From Alphaproteobacteria bacterium (GTDB lineage: Bacteria; Pseudomonadota; Alphaproteobacteria; Rhodobacterales; Rhodobacteraceae), in NCBI GenBank assembly GCA_030148665.1, contig JASBSZ010000022.1, positions 1 to 39,354 on the forward strand: a DNA stretch of 39,354 nt, given 5' to 3'. The notes under the pieces were generated by a model, which worked only from the letters and a program-made list of their open reading frames with translations, was not told where the DNA came from and made no database searches. Within the stretch, counting starts at the first letter, position 1; every line of letters begins with the position of its first letter. Below, one piece after another: positions 26,392 to 33,799 of this stretch. The translations under genes and the position numbers were made by a program.

Positions 26392-27234
26392 ATGGAATGG
26401 TTGACGGGCAGCAAGATCCCGATCGGGAAGGCGGCCAAGCAGGGTTTTGACTGGCTGCAAGACAACGCTTCGTGGTTCTTTGACGGGCTGGCAAACGGGC
26501 TGGAACATCTGATCAACGGCATCCTGTGGGTGTTTCAGACGCCGCAACCCCTGGTCGTCGTGGCCTTTTTCGTGGCCCTGACATGGGTTCTGCAGCGATC
26601 ATGGAAGACCACGGCCCTGGTTGCGCTGGGCTTTCTGTTCATCCTGAACCAGGGCTACTGGAAGGAAACCACCGAAAGCCTGACCCTGGTCCTGTCGGCC
26701 TGTGTCGTATGCATGGCCGTCGGGGTTCCCGTGGGCATCGCCGCCGCCCACCGGCCCCGCCTGTATGCGTGGATGCGGCCGGTTCTGGACCTCATGCAGA
26801 CCCTGCCGACATTCGTCTATCTGATCCCGGCGATCGTGTTCTTTGGCATCGGTATGGTTCCGGGGTTGATGGCAACCGTCATCTTCGTCCTGCCGGCACC
26901 GATCCGGCTGACGCATCTGGGCGTCAGCTCGACACCCACAGCCCTGCTGGAGGCGGCCGAGGCCTTTGGCGCGACCCGCCGCCAGAAGCTGTGGAAGGTC
27001 GAACTGCCATACGCCATGCCTCAGATCATGGCCGGGCTCAACCAGACGATCATGCTGTCGCTTTCGATGGTCGTCATTGCCGCGCTCGTCGGGGCCGACG
27101 GCCTGGGGGTGCCGGTCGTGCGTGCGTTGAACCAGGTCAATACGGCGCTGGGTTTTGAAAGCGGCTTCATCATCGTCGTGGTGGCGATCATCCTCGATCG
27201 GATGCTGCGGCTGCGTGGCGGGGACAGGCAATGA
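26392..27234 (+). CDS. choW: Choline ABC transporter, permease
   Basis: 280 residues of the ProW/OpuAB type. Several hydrophobic segments start near residue 45 (VVVAFFVALTWVLQR). The permease EAA loop reads EAAEAFGATRRQKLWKVELPYAMPQIMAG. LDLMQTLPTFVYLIPAIVFFGIGMVPG is the quaternary-amine permease block. The ATG at 26392 is chosen because AGAGGGA lies 6 bp before it; the frame opens earlier but that extension lacks similarity. The stop overlaps choV (ATGA). Confidence 0.93.
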   Translation: MEWLTGSKIPIGKAAKQGFDWLQDNASWFFDGLANGLEHLINGILWVFQTPQPLVVVAFFVALTWVLQRSWKTTALVALGFLFILNQGYWKETTESLTLVLSACVVCMAVGVPVGIAAAHRPRLYAWMRPVLDLMQTLPTFVYLIPAIVFFGIGMVPGLMATVIFVLPAPIRLTHLGVSSTPTALLEAAEAFGATRRQKLWKVELPYAMPQIMAGLNQTIMLSLSMVVIAALVGADGLGVPVVRALNQVNTALGFESGFIIVVVAIILDRMLRLRGGDRQ

Positions 27235-28292
27235 GTGTCGCCGTTTCGTTCGAGGCCGTGAACATCGTTTTCGGATCGCGCCCGGAATCGGCCCTGCCAC
27301 TGATGGACAAGGGGCTCAGCCGGGCCGAGGTCGAGGCTGCCACTGGCCAGGTTCTGGGCGTACATGACTGTTCGCTGACCGTGGAAGAGGGCGAGATCCT
27401 TGTCCTCATGGGGCTGTCGGGATCGGGCAAGTCCACCCTGCTCAGGGCGGTGAACGGGCTGAACCGGGTGGTGCGCGGTTGCGTGCGGGTCAATGACGGC
27501 GGCCGCATGGTCGATGTGACCCATGCCGACCGCGCCACGCTGCGCGAAATGCGTTTGCGCCGCATCTCGATGGTGTTCCAGCAGTTCGGCCTGCTGCCCT
27601 GGCGCAGCGTGCGCGCCAATATCGGCCTGGGGCTGGAACTGGCCGGGATCGGTGCGGCCGAGCGCAGGGCACGGGTGGATGGCCAGCTCGAACTGGTGGG
27701 GCTGACCGATTGGGCCGACCGCAAGGTGGCCGAGCTGTCGGGCGGCATGCAGCAGCGTGTCGGCCTGGCGCGCGCATTTGCGACCGAGGCGCCGATCCTG
27801 CTGATGGACGAACCTTTTTCGGCGCTCGACCCGCTGATCCGCACCCGCCTACAGGACGAGCTGATCGAATTGCAGGGCCGCTTGAAGCGGACGATCATCT
27901 TTGTCTCGCACGATCTGGACGAGGCGTTCAAGCTGGGCGATCGTATCGCCATCATGGAGGGCGGACGGATCGTGCAATGCGGTACGCCGCGCGACATATT
28001 CTCGAACCCCGCCAATGAATATGTCGCCGATTTCGTCGCCCACATGAACCCGCTGGGCGTGCTGAGGGCGCGCGACGTGATGGTGGGCGATATTCCGGGC
28101 GATATTCCGGGCGAGATACCCGTAAAGACGGCGCCGGACGAGGCCATCATCGACGCCGACGCCACCGTTCAGGCCGCAATGGAGCAGATCCAGGCCGGCC
28201 GCTCGGTGATCGGGGTCATGGCGCAGGGGCAATGTATCGGCGTGATCACCCCCGCGTCCCTGATGGCCGCCCTTGCCGGCCCGAGGCGATAG
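27231..28292 (+). CDS. choV: Choline ABC transporter, ATP-binding protein
   Basis: 353 residues of the ProV/OpuAA type. Walker A is GLSGSGKST, the Q-loop QQFGLLPWRSV, the signature LSGGMQQRVGLARA, Walker B ILLMDEPFSALDP and the H-loop FVSHDLDEA. The C-terminus has only a partial CBS-like region. It is preceded by a GDIPGDIPGEIP linker encoded by three 12-bp repeats. The ATG at 27231 overlaps the choW stop. A hairpin follows 14 bp after the stop. Confidence 0.94.
   Translation: MSVAVSFEAVNIVFGSRPESALPLMDKGLSRAEVEAATGQVLGVHDCSLTVEEGEILVLMGLSGSGKSTLLRAVNGLNRVVRGCVRVNDGGRMVDVTHADRATLREMRLRRISMVFQQFGLLPWRSVRANIGLGLELAGIGAAERRARVDGQLELVGLTDWADRKVAELSGGMQQRVGLARAFATEAPILLMDEPFSALDPLIRTRLQDELIELQGRLKRTIIFVSHDLDEAFKLGDRIAIMEGGRIVQCGTPRDIFSNPANEYVADFVAHMNPLGVLRARDVMVGDIPGDIPGEIPVKTAPDEAIIDADATVQAAMEQIQAGRSVIGVMAQGQCIGVITPASLMAALAGPRR
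28085..28120 (+). repeat. Three tandem 12-bp repeats inside choV
   Basis: GGGCGATATTCC occurs at 28085-28096 and 28097-28108, then the variant GGGCGAGATACC at 28109-28120. The units encode GDIP, GDIP and GEIP between the ATPase and the CBS-like tail. The two identical copies suggest a recent in-frame duplication. Confidence 0.85.
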
Positions 28293-28306
28293 CCAGCGTG
28301 TGAAGA

Positions 28307-28322
28307 TCGGGGCCATCCCCGA
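28307..28322. terminator. Hairpin between convergent choV and SDR genes
   Basis: TCGGGG (28307-28312) and CCCCGA (28317-28322) form a perfect 6-bp stem with a CCAT loop. It lies 14 bp after the choV stop and 25 bp after the SDR stop, so it could serve both strands. There is no T-run on either side. Confidence 0.45.
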
Positions 28323-28347
28323 CGTGTATTGCTGTCGGCGCGCGATG

Positions 28348-29082
28348 TTACCAGCCGGGAACGGCCGACATGCCCCCATCGACGACCAGCACGCTTCCGG
28401 TGATCCATGCCGCGGTCGGAGACACCAGGAACAGGACGGCCGCGGCAATGTCGTCGGGGCGGCCGAGTCGGCCCAGCGGGCAGGCCGCCTGCCAGCGGGC
28501 AACACCTTCGGGCCATTCGCTGTCGATCCCCGCGCGCGCGATCAGCCCCGGTGCCACTGCATTGACCCGCAGACCGCTCGGGCCGAATGTGTTGGCCTGG
28601 GCCTTTGTAAGGGCTTCGAGTGCGGCCTTGCTGGCACCATAGCGGCCGTGGCCGGGGGCCGGGCGGGCTGCCTCGATCGACGAGATGTTGACGACTGCCC
28701 CGCCCCTGCCGCGCCGGGCCACGGCCCGGGTCAGGGTTTCGGCTGCAAGCAGGTTGACCTCAAGCAGACGGGCGAAATCGCTGTCGTCGTCCATGCGCTG
28801 ATCGGCCGCGCAATTGACAAGGATATCGATGTCTCCGAGCGTGGCCTCGACCTCGTCGGCCAGTCGCCCTGCGGCGGCGGTGTCGCTCAGATCGGCGTGG
28901 AATGTTTCATGCCTTACCCCCTCGACCCGCAGTGTCGAGATCAGCCCGTCCGGCCGGCAGCTGTGGTAATGCAGGGCGACGCTCGCCCCGGCCCTGCCGA
29001 GGCTATGCCCGATGGCCTGCCCGATTCCGCCCCCCGCCCCGGTGACCAGGGCAACCTTGCCTGCCAGCGGCGGCGCGCTCAT
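28348..29082 (-). CDS. Short-chain dehydrogenase/reductase (FabG-like)
   Basis: 244 residues of classical SDR type. The nucleotide motif TGAGGGIG is at 14-21 and NCAA near 88-91. The catalytic set is S132/S133, Y146 and K150 (NISSIEA, RYGASK). LRVNAVAPGLI and the terminal GSVLVVDGGMS are typical. The substrate is not evident. The ATG at 29082 overlaps the phosphorylase stop (ATGA), so it is the third gene of a coupled operon with the nucleoside phosphorylase and amidohydrolase. A role on the sugar or aldehyde from nucleoside breakdown is inference only. Confidence 0.85.
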   Translation of the reverse strand: MSAPPLAGKVALVTGAGGGIGQAIGHSLGRAGASVALHYHSCRPDGLISTLRVEGVRHETFHADLSDTAAAGRLADEVEATLGDIDILVNCAADQRMDDDSDFARLLEVNLLAAETLTRAVARRGRGGAVVNISSIEAARPAPGHGRYGASKAALEALTKAQANTFGPSGLRVNAVAPGLIARAGIDSEWPEGVARWQAACPLGRLGRPDDIAAAVLFLVSPTAAWITGSVLVVDGGMSAVPGW

Positions 29083-29912
29083 AATCGGGCCTCACCGATC
29101 ATGCGCAGAATCACCCGGCGGATGGTGTCGCCGCCGATGGCGGCATTTTCCAGCACTTCCTCCAGGCTGTCGGGTTGCTGATCGGCACCGCCGCTTGCAT
29201 TGTTGGTGACGGCAGAAAAGGCCAGCACACGCATGCCCGCGTGATTGGCCGCGATTACCTCGGGCACGGTTGACATTCCCACCAGATCGGCCCCGGCCAT
29301 GCGCAGGAACCGCCGTTCTGCACTGGTTTCGAATTCGGGGCCGTGGACGGCGGCATAGATACCGCGCGCCAGCACGAGACCGGCCTTTTCGGCGCTCTCC
29401 ACCGCTGCCTGCCGCAGACCGGCGTCATAGGCGCGCGACATGTCGGGAAAACGGGGGCCAAGGCGATCGTCATTCGGCCCCGACAGGGGGTGGCGGCCAA
29501 GAAAATTGAGGTGATCCTCGATCAGAACCGCCGTGCCGACCCTCAGCTCAGGGTTCAGCGCACCCGCGGCGTTGGTGGCGACGAATATCCCGGCTCCCAG
29601 CGCCCGCAGGACATAGATGGGCAGAACGATGTCGTCTTTCTGCCAGCCCTCGTACAGGTGAAAGCGGCCGTTCAATGCCGCCACATCGTGGCCGCCCAGC
29701 CTGCCCAGGATCAGTTCGCCCGCATGCGATGGCGCCGTCGAGACCGGAAAATCCGGCAGATCGCCATAGGGAATGCGCGCGACCACCTGAATATCCTTCA
29801 GGATCGGCCCCAGCCCGGTTCCCGTGGCCAGCGCGATCCGCGGGGCGAAATCGGTGATTTCGCGCACTGCCGCGACCACCTGATCGACGCGTGATCCGAA
29901 CCCCGCCCTCAA
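29079..29912 (-). CDS. Purine nucleoside phosphorylase (trimeric, 6-oxopurine type)
   Basis: 277 residues. It cleaves a purine nucleoside with phosphate to base and ribose-1-phosphate. GTGLGP is near 31-36. GRFHLYEG has the phosphate/ribose His (H85), GPEFETSAE the base-binding Glu (E195) and VGMST the Met (M213). SAVTNNASG has Asn (N237) where MTA phosphorylases carry Asp, so a 6-oxopurine (inosine, guanosine or a deaminated thio-nucleoside) is expected. The start is TTG at 29912, overlapping the amidohydrolase stop as TTGA. The neighbours support linked salvage. Confidence 0.88.
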   Translation of the reverse strand: MRAGFGSRVDQVVAAVREITDFAPRIALATGTGLGPILKDIQVVARIPYGDLPDFPVSTAPSHAGELILGRLGGHDVAALNGRFHLYEGWQKDDIVLPIYVLRALGAGIFVATNAAGALNPELRVGTAVLIEDHLNFLGRHPLSGPNDDRLGPRFPDMSRAYDAGLRQAAVESAEKAGLVLARGIYAAVHGPEFETSAERRFLRMAGADLVGMSTVPEVIAANHAGMRVLAFSAVTNNASGGADQQPDSLEEVLENAAIGGDTIRRVILRMIGEARL

Positions 29913-31249
29913 CTGTCCGCCTCCAGCGTGGCACGGATACGGGGTTGCAGGCCACGCACCTGCGCAACCAGCGAGGCAAGATCGACATTCACCAGCCGGC
30001 CATCCCGCACCACCTGCCGGCCCGAGACGAACACATCGCGCACATCGCCCCGCCCGGCGGCGAAAACAAGATGATTGATGGGGTCGAAGATCGGCGCTGC
30101 ATGGGGCCCCGTGATATCCAGAAGAACAAAATCGGCGCGCTTTCCCGGGGTGATCGAGCCAAGCCGATCTTCGGCCGCCAGCGCCCGCGCGCCGTTGATC
30201 GTGGCCATTTGCAGAACCTCACCCGCGGGAATGGCGGTGGCGTTCTCGTTCACCCCCTTGTGCAGGGTCGCCGCAAGGCGCATCGCCAGCCACATGTCCA
30301 TGTCGTTGCCGCTGATGGGCCCGTCCGTGCCAAGGCACAGGCTGACACCATGCGACAGCATTTCGGGCAGCGGTGCGATGCCCGAGCCCAGCTTGAGGTT
30401 CGATATCGGATTGTGCACGACATGGGTGCCCGAGGTCGCCAGCAGTTCGATGTCCTGGCTGTCCACATGTACGCAATGGGCCAATACCGTGCGCGGAGAC
30501 AATGCCCCCAGCGCGCTGAGATGGCCGATAACGCCGGTCGCGTATCGTTCGCGGACGGTCTGTTGCTCGGCGCGGGTTTCGGCCGCGTGGGTCGAAAGAA
30601 AACCGCCCCGGGCCCGCGCGAGGTCGAGCGCCTCGTGGATGCCCTTCGGGGAAACCGTATAGGTTCCGTGGGGCAGGGTGCCGACGAACAGGTCGTCGTC
30701 GTCGCCATATCTGTCAAACAGCGCCTCGGCCCGTGCGGGGCGGTCGCCGGGGCCAAACCCATCCATTCCGGGCGGGTCGAAAAAGATTTCGCCCGAGGCA
30801 AGGCGAATGCCGATCTCGCGCGCGGCATCAAAGCTCTGATCGGCGTGCCAGAACATGTCCATGACGGTGGTCACGCCACCCAGCAGAAGCTCGGCAAAGC
30901 CCAGCATGGTGCCCAGCCGGCAATCGGCGGGATCCTTCAGGACGGCGGCCTCGGCTTTCCAGACCGTTTGCAGCCAGTCCTCCAGCGGCAGATCCTCGAC
31001 AAGGCCGCGAAACAGGCTGTCACCGCAATGGGCGTGCATGTTGATCAGCCCCGGCATCAGGATGCGCTCCGAGGCGTCGATCCATTCGCGCGCGCCGACC
31101 CTGTGTTCGGCGGGCAGGGCATCACCGGGTCCGACCCAGGTGATGTCGCGCCCCTCGACCACCATCGCGCCGTGCTCGATGACCGTTTCGTCGCGGTCGC
31201 ATGTCACGATCAGGGCGTTGGTGATGACCAGCTTGCGGTTATCCGTCAT
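29909..31249 (-). CDS. MTA/SAH-deaminase-like amidohydrolase
   Basis: 446 residues of the TRZ/ATZ amidohydrolase group. Metal ligands are H72 and H74 (NMHAHCGD), H221 with E224 (STHAAE), and D309 (LGTDGP). HNPISNLKLGSGIAPLPEM is the subgroup block found in 5'-methylthioadenosine/S-adenosylhomocysteine deaminases. Deamination of an adenine or guanine ring compound is the likely reaction; the exact substrate is not proven. The ATG at 31249 has GGAG 5 bp upstream. First gene of the operon with the phosphorylase and SDR. It is divergent from a cupin gene. Confidence 0.83.
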   Translation of the reverse strand: MTDNRKLVITNALIVTCDRDETVIEHGAMVVEGRDITWVGPGDALPAEHRVGAREWIDASERILMPGLINMHAHCGDSLFRGLVEDLPLEDWLQTVWKAEAAVLKDPADCRLGTMLGFAELLLGGVTTVMDMFWHADQSFDAAREIGIRLASGEIFFDPPGMDGFGPGDRPARAEALFDRYGDDDDLFVGTLPHGTYTVSPKGIHEALDLARARGGFLSTHAAETRAEQQTVRERYATGVIGHLSALGALSPRTVLAHCVHVDSQDIELLATSGTHVVHNPISNLKLGSGIAPLPEMLSHGVSLCLGTDGPISGNDMDMWLAMRLAATLHKGVNENATAIPAGEVLQMATINGARALAAEDRLGSITPGKRADFVLLDITGPHAAPIFDPINHLVFAAGRGDVRDVFVSGRQVVRDGRLVNVDLASLVAQVRGLQPRIRATLEADS

Positions 31250-31346
31250 TTTCTGCTCCGCTCATGGGTGGGATCATCATTCCCCGAAAATGCACCGCGC
31301 GATCAACCCCCTTGCGCGGCTTTTTCTCACAGCGCATGATTCCGGC

Positions 31347-31380
31347 TGTCACAAACCCGTCAGTCGACAGATTGTCACAA
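31347..31380. promoter_or_regulatory. Direct repeat TGTCACAA in divergent promoter region
   Basis: TGTCACAA occurs at 31347-31354 and again at 31373-31380, 26 bp apart, between the divergent amidohydrolase and cupin genes. The second copy ends 14 bp before the cupin TTG. A regulator-binding function is a guess from position. Confidence 0.35.
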
Positions 31381-31394
31381 CGAAAGGAGCCGCA

Positions 31395-31772
31395 TTGCTG
31401 AGTCGTATCCCGGCAGGAAGCGCACGCGAATTTCCCACCCGCGAGCGCTGTTTCGTGACCGAACTGCTGAATCACCCCGATCAGCCGGACCTGTCGATAG
31501 CGCGTTGCCGGGTGTCCCCCGGTGTCACCACCGAACTGCACCTGTTGCAGGGAACGCGCGAGACCTATCTGATCGAACGCGGCGCCGGGCTGATGGATGA
31601 CGGCGCAGGGCGCAGCCTTGTCGTGGGCGCCGGCGACTCGGTCGTGATTCCCGCCGATCAGCCGCAGCGAATTACCAATACCGGCGAGGGCGATCTGGTG
31701 TTCCTTGCCATCTGCCGTCCGCGTTTCCGACCCGGCTGCTATCGCGCGCTCAGCGATGACGGGGCGGGTTGA
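31395..31772 (+). CDS. Cupin-domain protein
   Basis: 125 residues, single cupin. CRVSPGVTTELHLLQGTRETYLIERG is cupin motif 1, with His and Glu ligands but not the full set. GDSVVIPADQPQRITNTGEGDLVFLAI is motif 2, where Gln replaces the usual His. The start is TTG at 31395, supported by AGGAG 5 bp upstream. The open frame further upstream is antisense to the amidohydrolase and is rejected. The 3' end overlaps the convergent aminotransferase gene by 34 bp. Function unknown. Confidence 0.75.
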   Translation: MLSRIPAGSAREFPTRERCFVTELLNHPDQPDLSIARCRVSPGVTTELHLLQGTRETYLIERGAGLMDDGAGRSLVVGAGDSVVIPADQPQRITNTGEGDLVFLAICRPRFRPGCYRALSDDGAG

Positions 31773-33163
31773 CGGGCATTGGCCGTCGGGGCCATGCCGG
31801 TGCCGCAGGCCAGCTCGTCAACCGAATCGATGATGAAGCGCGCCGTTTCATCGCGCATCAGATAGCTGAAATTCAGACGCACCCAACCGGGTTTGGCACC
31901 ATCATCGCCGGCCAGCACCTGCCGCCTGAGGCGCTCGGAGGTGGTGCGATCGACCCCCAGCAGGTGATGGCCGTAAGGCCCGGCGCACGAGCAGCCGCCG
32001 CGGGCCTGTATCCCGTAGCGTCTGCTGAGCGTGCGGGTGAAATCCTTGTGACTGGCAATCAATCCATCGGCCCCCCGGACGAGGAAGGAAAAGATCGGCA
32101 GCCGCGGTGCGCCCGTATCGGCGCCCAGAAGGGTCATGCGGGGATTGTCTGCCCAGCGGGCAAGCGCCATTTCGTTGAAATGCCGTTCGCGGGCCTCGAT
32201 CAGGTCCTGGCCGATTGCATCCTTGACCAGCATCACCAGTGCCGCGCGGATATCGCCCAGGATGTTGGGCGTGCCGGCCTCTTCGCGTTCCGACAGGCTG
32301 TCCAGATAGTCATGTGCCCAGGGCGAGACATAGGAAACCGACCCCCCTCCGGGCCAGGTGGGGGTGTTGGCACGAACCGCCCGGTTGCGCAGGATCATTA
32401 CCCCCGATGCACCTGGCCCACCCGGAAACTTGTGCGCCGAAAACACGACGGCGTCCTTTTCGGCCCCCGGGGTTTTGCCCTGCATGTCGATCTCGAGATA
32501 GGGCGCGCCGGCAGCATAATCCCACACGGCAAGCGCGCCATGCGATTTCAGCAACCGTGTCGTGGCATCGACATCGGTCAGGATGCCGGAGACGTTCGAG
32601 GCGGCCGAAAAGGCGCCGATCCTGAGGTCGAAATCGCGATGGGATAAAAGCGCCTCTTCCAGCGCCTGCAGGTCGGGGCCTCCGGTCGGGGCCTCGGGGA
32701 TGGTGACGATGGTGGCGCCACTTTCCCGCCAGGGCAGGATGTTCGAGTGGTGTTCGTACGGACCCAGGAAAACCACCGCCCGGCGCGCCTGGTGAACGCC
32801 CAGCAGGTGAACCAGCCGGTTCAGCCCGGCGGTCGCGCCCGAGCCCGCAAAGACGACGGTACATTCATTGCCCGCATTGGTCAGGCGGGCGATGGCTGCA
32901 CGGGCCTGACTGCGCAGATCTGTCATGAAGGCGCCGCAATGGGATTCTTCGGTATGGGAATTGGCATAAAAGGGCAGGACCCGGGTTGCGATGAATTCCT
33001 CGACCTGCCGCAGGGCGCGGCCCGATGCGACATAGTCGGCATAGATCATCGGGATCGGCCCGTTCTCGCCGGGGATGGTGACGTTGTCACCGATGAGGCC
33101 GTCGCGGATATCGGCAAGGGGATCGGATGTATTCAGGGACTGGCGAAATTCATCTAGCAACAT
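31739..33163 (-). CDS. Class V aminotransferase-fold PLP enzyme (cysteine-desulfurase-like)
   Basis: 474 residues. The Schiff-base Lys is K245 in FSAHKFPGGPGASG, and WDYAAGAP holds the PLP-ring Asp (D215). GPYEHHSNILPWRESG is the block shared with SufS/NifS-type desulfurases and selenocysteine lyases. The C-terminal ARGGCSCAGPYGHHLLG has Cys residues in the loop where desulfurases keep the active Cys. Substrate unknown. The ATG at 33163 has AGGAGATC upstream; the earlier frame start is inside the intergenic region. It is divergent from an Lrp/AsnC gene across 100 bp, which probably regulates it. Confidence 0.85.
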   Translation of the reverse strand: MLLDEFRQSLNTSDPLADIRDGLIGDNVTIPGENGPIPMIYADYVASGRALRQVEEFIATRVLPFYANSHTEESHCGAFMTDLRSQARAAIARLTNAGNECTVVFAGSGATAGLNRLVHLLGVHQARRAVVFLGPYEHHSNILPWRESGATIVTIPEAPTGGPDLQALEEALLSHRDFDLRIGAFSAASNVSGILTDVDATTRLLKSHGALAVWDYAAGAPYLEIDMQGKTPGAEKDAVVFSAHKFPGGPGASGVMILRNRAVRANTPTWPGGGSVSYVSPWAHDYLDSLSEREEAGTPNILGDIRAALVMLVKDAIGQDLIEARERHFNEMALARWADNPRMTLLGADTGAPRLPIFSFLVRGADGLIASHKDFTRTLSRRYGIQARGGCSCAGPYGHHLLGVDRTTSERLRRQVLAGDDGAKPGWVRLNFSYLMRDETARFIIDSVDELACGTGMAPTANARQPAPSSLSAR

Positions 33164-33199
33164 TGGGTGATCTCCTGTGAGTGAAGTGATGATCCCCCT

Positions 33200-33215
33200 G
33201 ATTATCCGAATAATC
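33200..33215. promoter_or_regulatory. Lrp-type operator candidate, palindrome 1
   Basis: GATTAT-CCGA-ATAATC is a perfect 6-4-6 inverted repeat between the divergent aminotransferase and Lrp genes. AT-rich repeats of this form suit Lrp/AsnC dimers. The next palindrome has the same 6-4-6 geometry. Confidence 0.5.
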
Positions 33216-33251
33216 ATTACTTTTATTCTTGAAAAAATATGGATTCGGTTG

Positions 33252-33294
33252 TCATATGCTCATATGAGAGGCGGAAATATAGATCATATTGATC
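33252..33294. promoter_or_regulatory. Lrp-type operator candidates, palindromes 2 and 3 over the lrp start
   Basis: TCATAT-GCTC-ATATGA (33252-33267) overlaps the Lrp ATG at 33264. GATCA-TAT-TGATC (33282-33294) lies just inside the gene. With palindrome 1, these would let the regulator bind as a multimer and repress itself. Confidence 0.45.
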
Positions 33295-33728
33295 GGGCCA
33301 TCCTGATTGCCCTGCAGCAGGATTCCAGATTGTCGCAGCGTGCCCTGGCAGAAAAGGTCGGGCTGTCGCAGAATGCCTGCTGGCGGCGGCTGCAGGCGCT
33401 GCAGACAGACGGAATCATCACCGGCGCGGGCATTCGCCTTGCGCGTGAAAAGCTGGGGCTGGGGCTGGTGGTTTTCGTGATGCTGCGCACACGCCACCAC
33501 TCGGTGGACTGGTTGAAGGCCTTTCGCCGCCATGTGGCGACCATTCCCGAGGTCACCGATTTTTTCCGTATCGGTGGCGATTATGATTACATGCTGCGGG
33601 TGGTGACAAGCGACATGGCCAGCTATGACGCGGTATATCAGCGGTTGATTTCAAAGGTCGAACTGGACTCGGTGACATCCTATTTCGCAATGGAGGCAAT
33701 CATCGAACAGCGCCCGCTGCCGCTGTAG
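33264..33728 (+). CDS. Lrp/AsnC-family transcriptional regulator
   Basis: 154 residues. The N-terminal winged HTH reads IDRAILIALQQDSRLSQRALAEKVGLSQNACWRRLQALQ, typical of the family, followed by a RAM/ligand domain with the GDYDYMLRVV block. The ATG at 33264 is taken because the family begins within a few residues of it. No clear Shine-Dalgarno precedes it, so a leaderless or atypical start is possible. It is divergent from the PLP enzyme, which is the probable target; the effector would be an amino acid or related metabolite. Confidence 0.9.
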   Translation: MRGGNIDHIDRAILIALQQDSRLSQRALAEKVGLSQNACWRRLQALQTDGIITGAGIRLAREKLGLGLVVFVMLRTRHHSVDWLKAFRRHVATIPEVTDFFRIGGDYDYMLRVVTSDMASYDAVYQRLISKVELDSVTSYFAMEAIIEQRPLPL

Positions 33729-33737
33729 CCGGCGCAG

Positions 33738-33792
33738 GCGGGGGCTCTGCCCCCGCGCCCCCGGACGTATTTGAACAAAGAAGAAACAGGCC
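33738..33792 (+). repeat. Rhodobacteraceae-type GC-rich hairpin repeat, copy 2
   Basis: GCGGGGGC (33738-33745), TCT, GCCCCCGC (33749-33756) form a perfect 8-bp stem. CCCCCGGACGTATTTG and ACAAAGAAGAAACAGG follow, matching copy 1 on the opposite strand. It lies 10 bp after the Lrp stop and just beyond the convergent response-regulator gene, so it may act as a terminator or mRNA-end stabiliser. Confidence 0.8.
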
Positions 33793-33799
33793 GACCTTT

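Noticed and set aside
29891..31339. 482-codon plus-strand open frame
   Set aside because: Antisense to the amidohydrolase, whose metal ligands and start site are clear.
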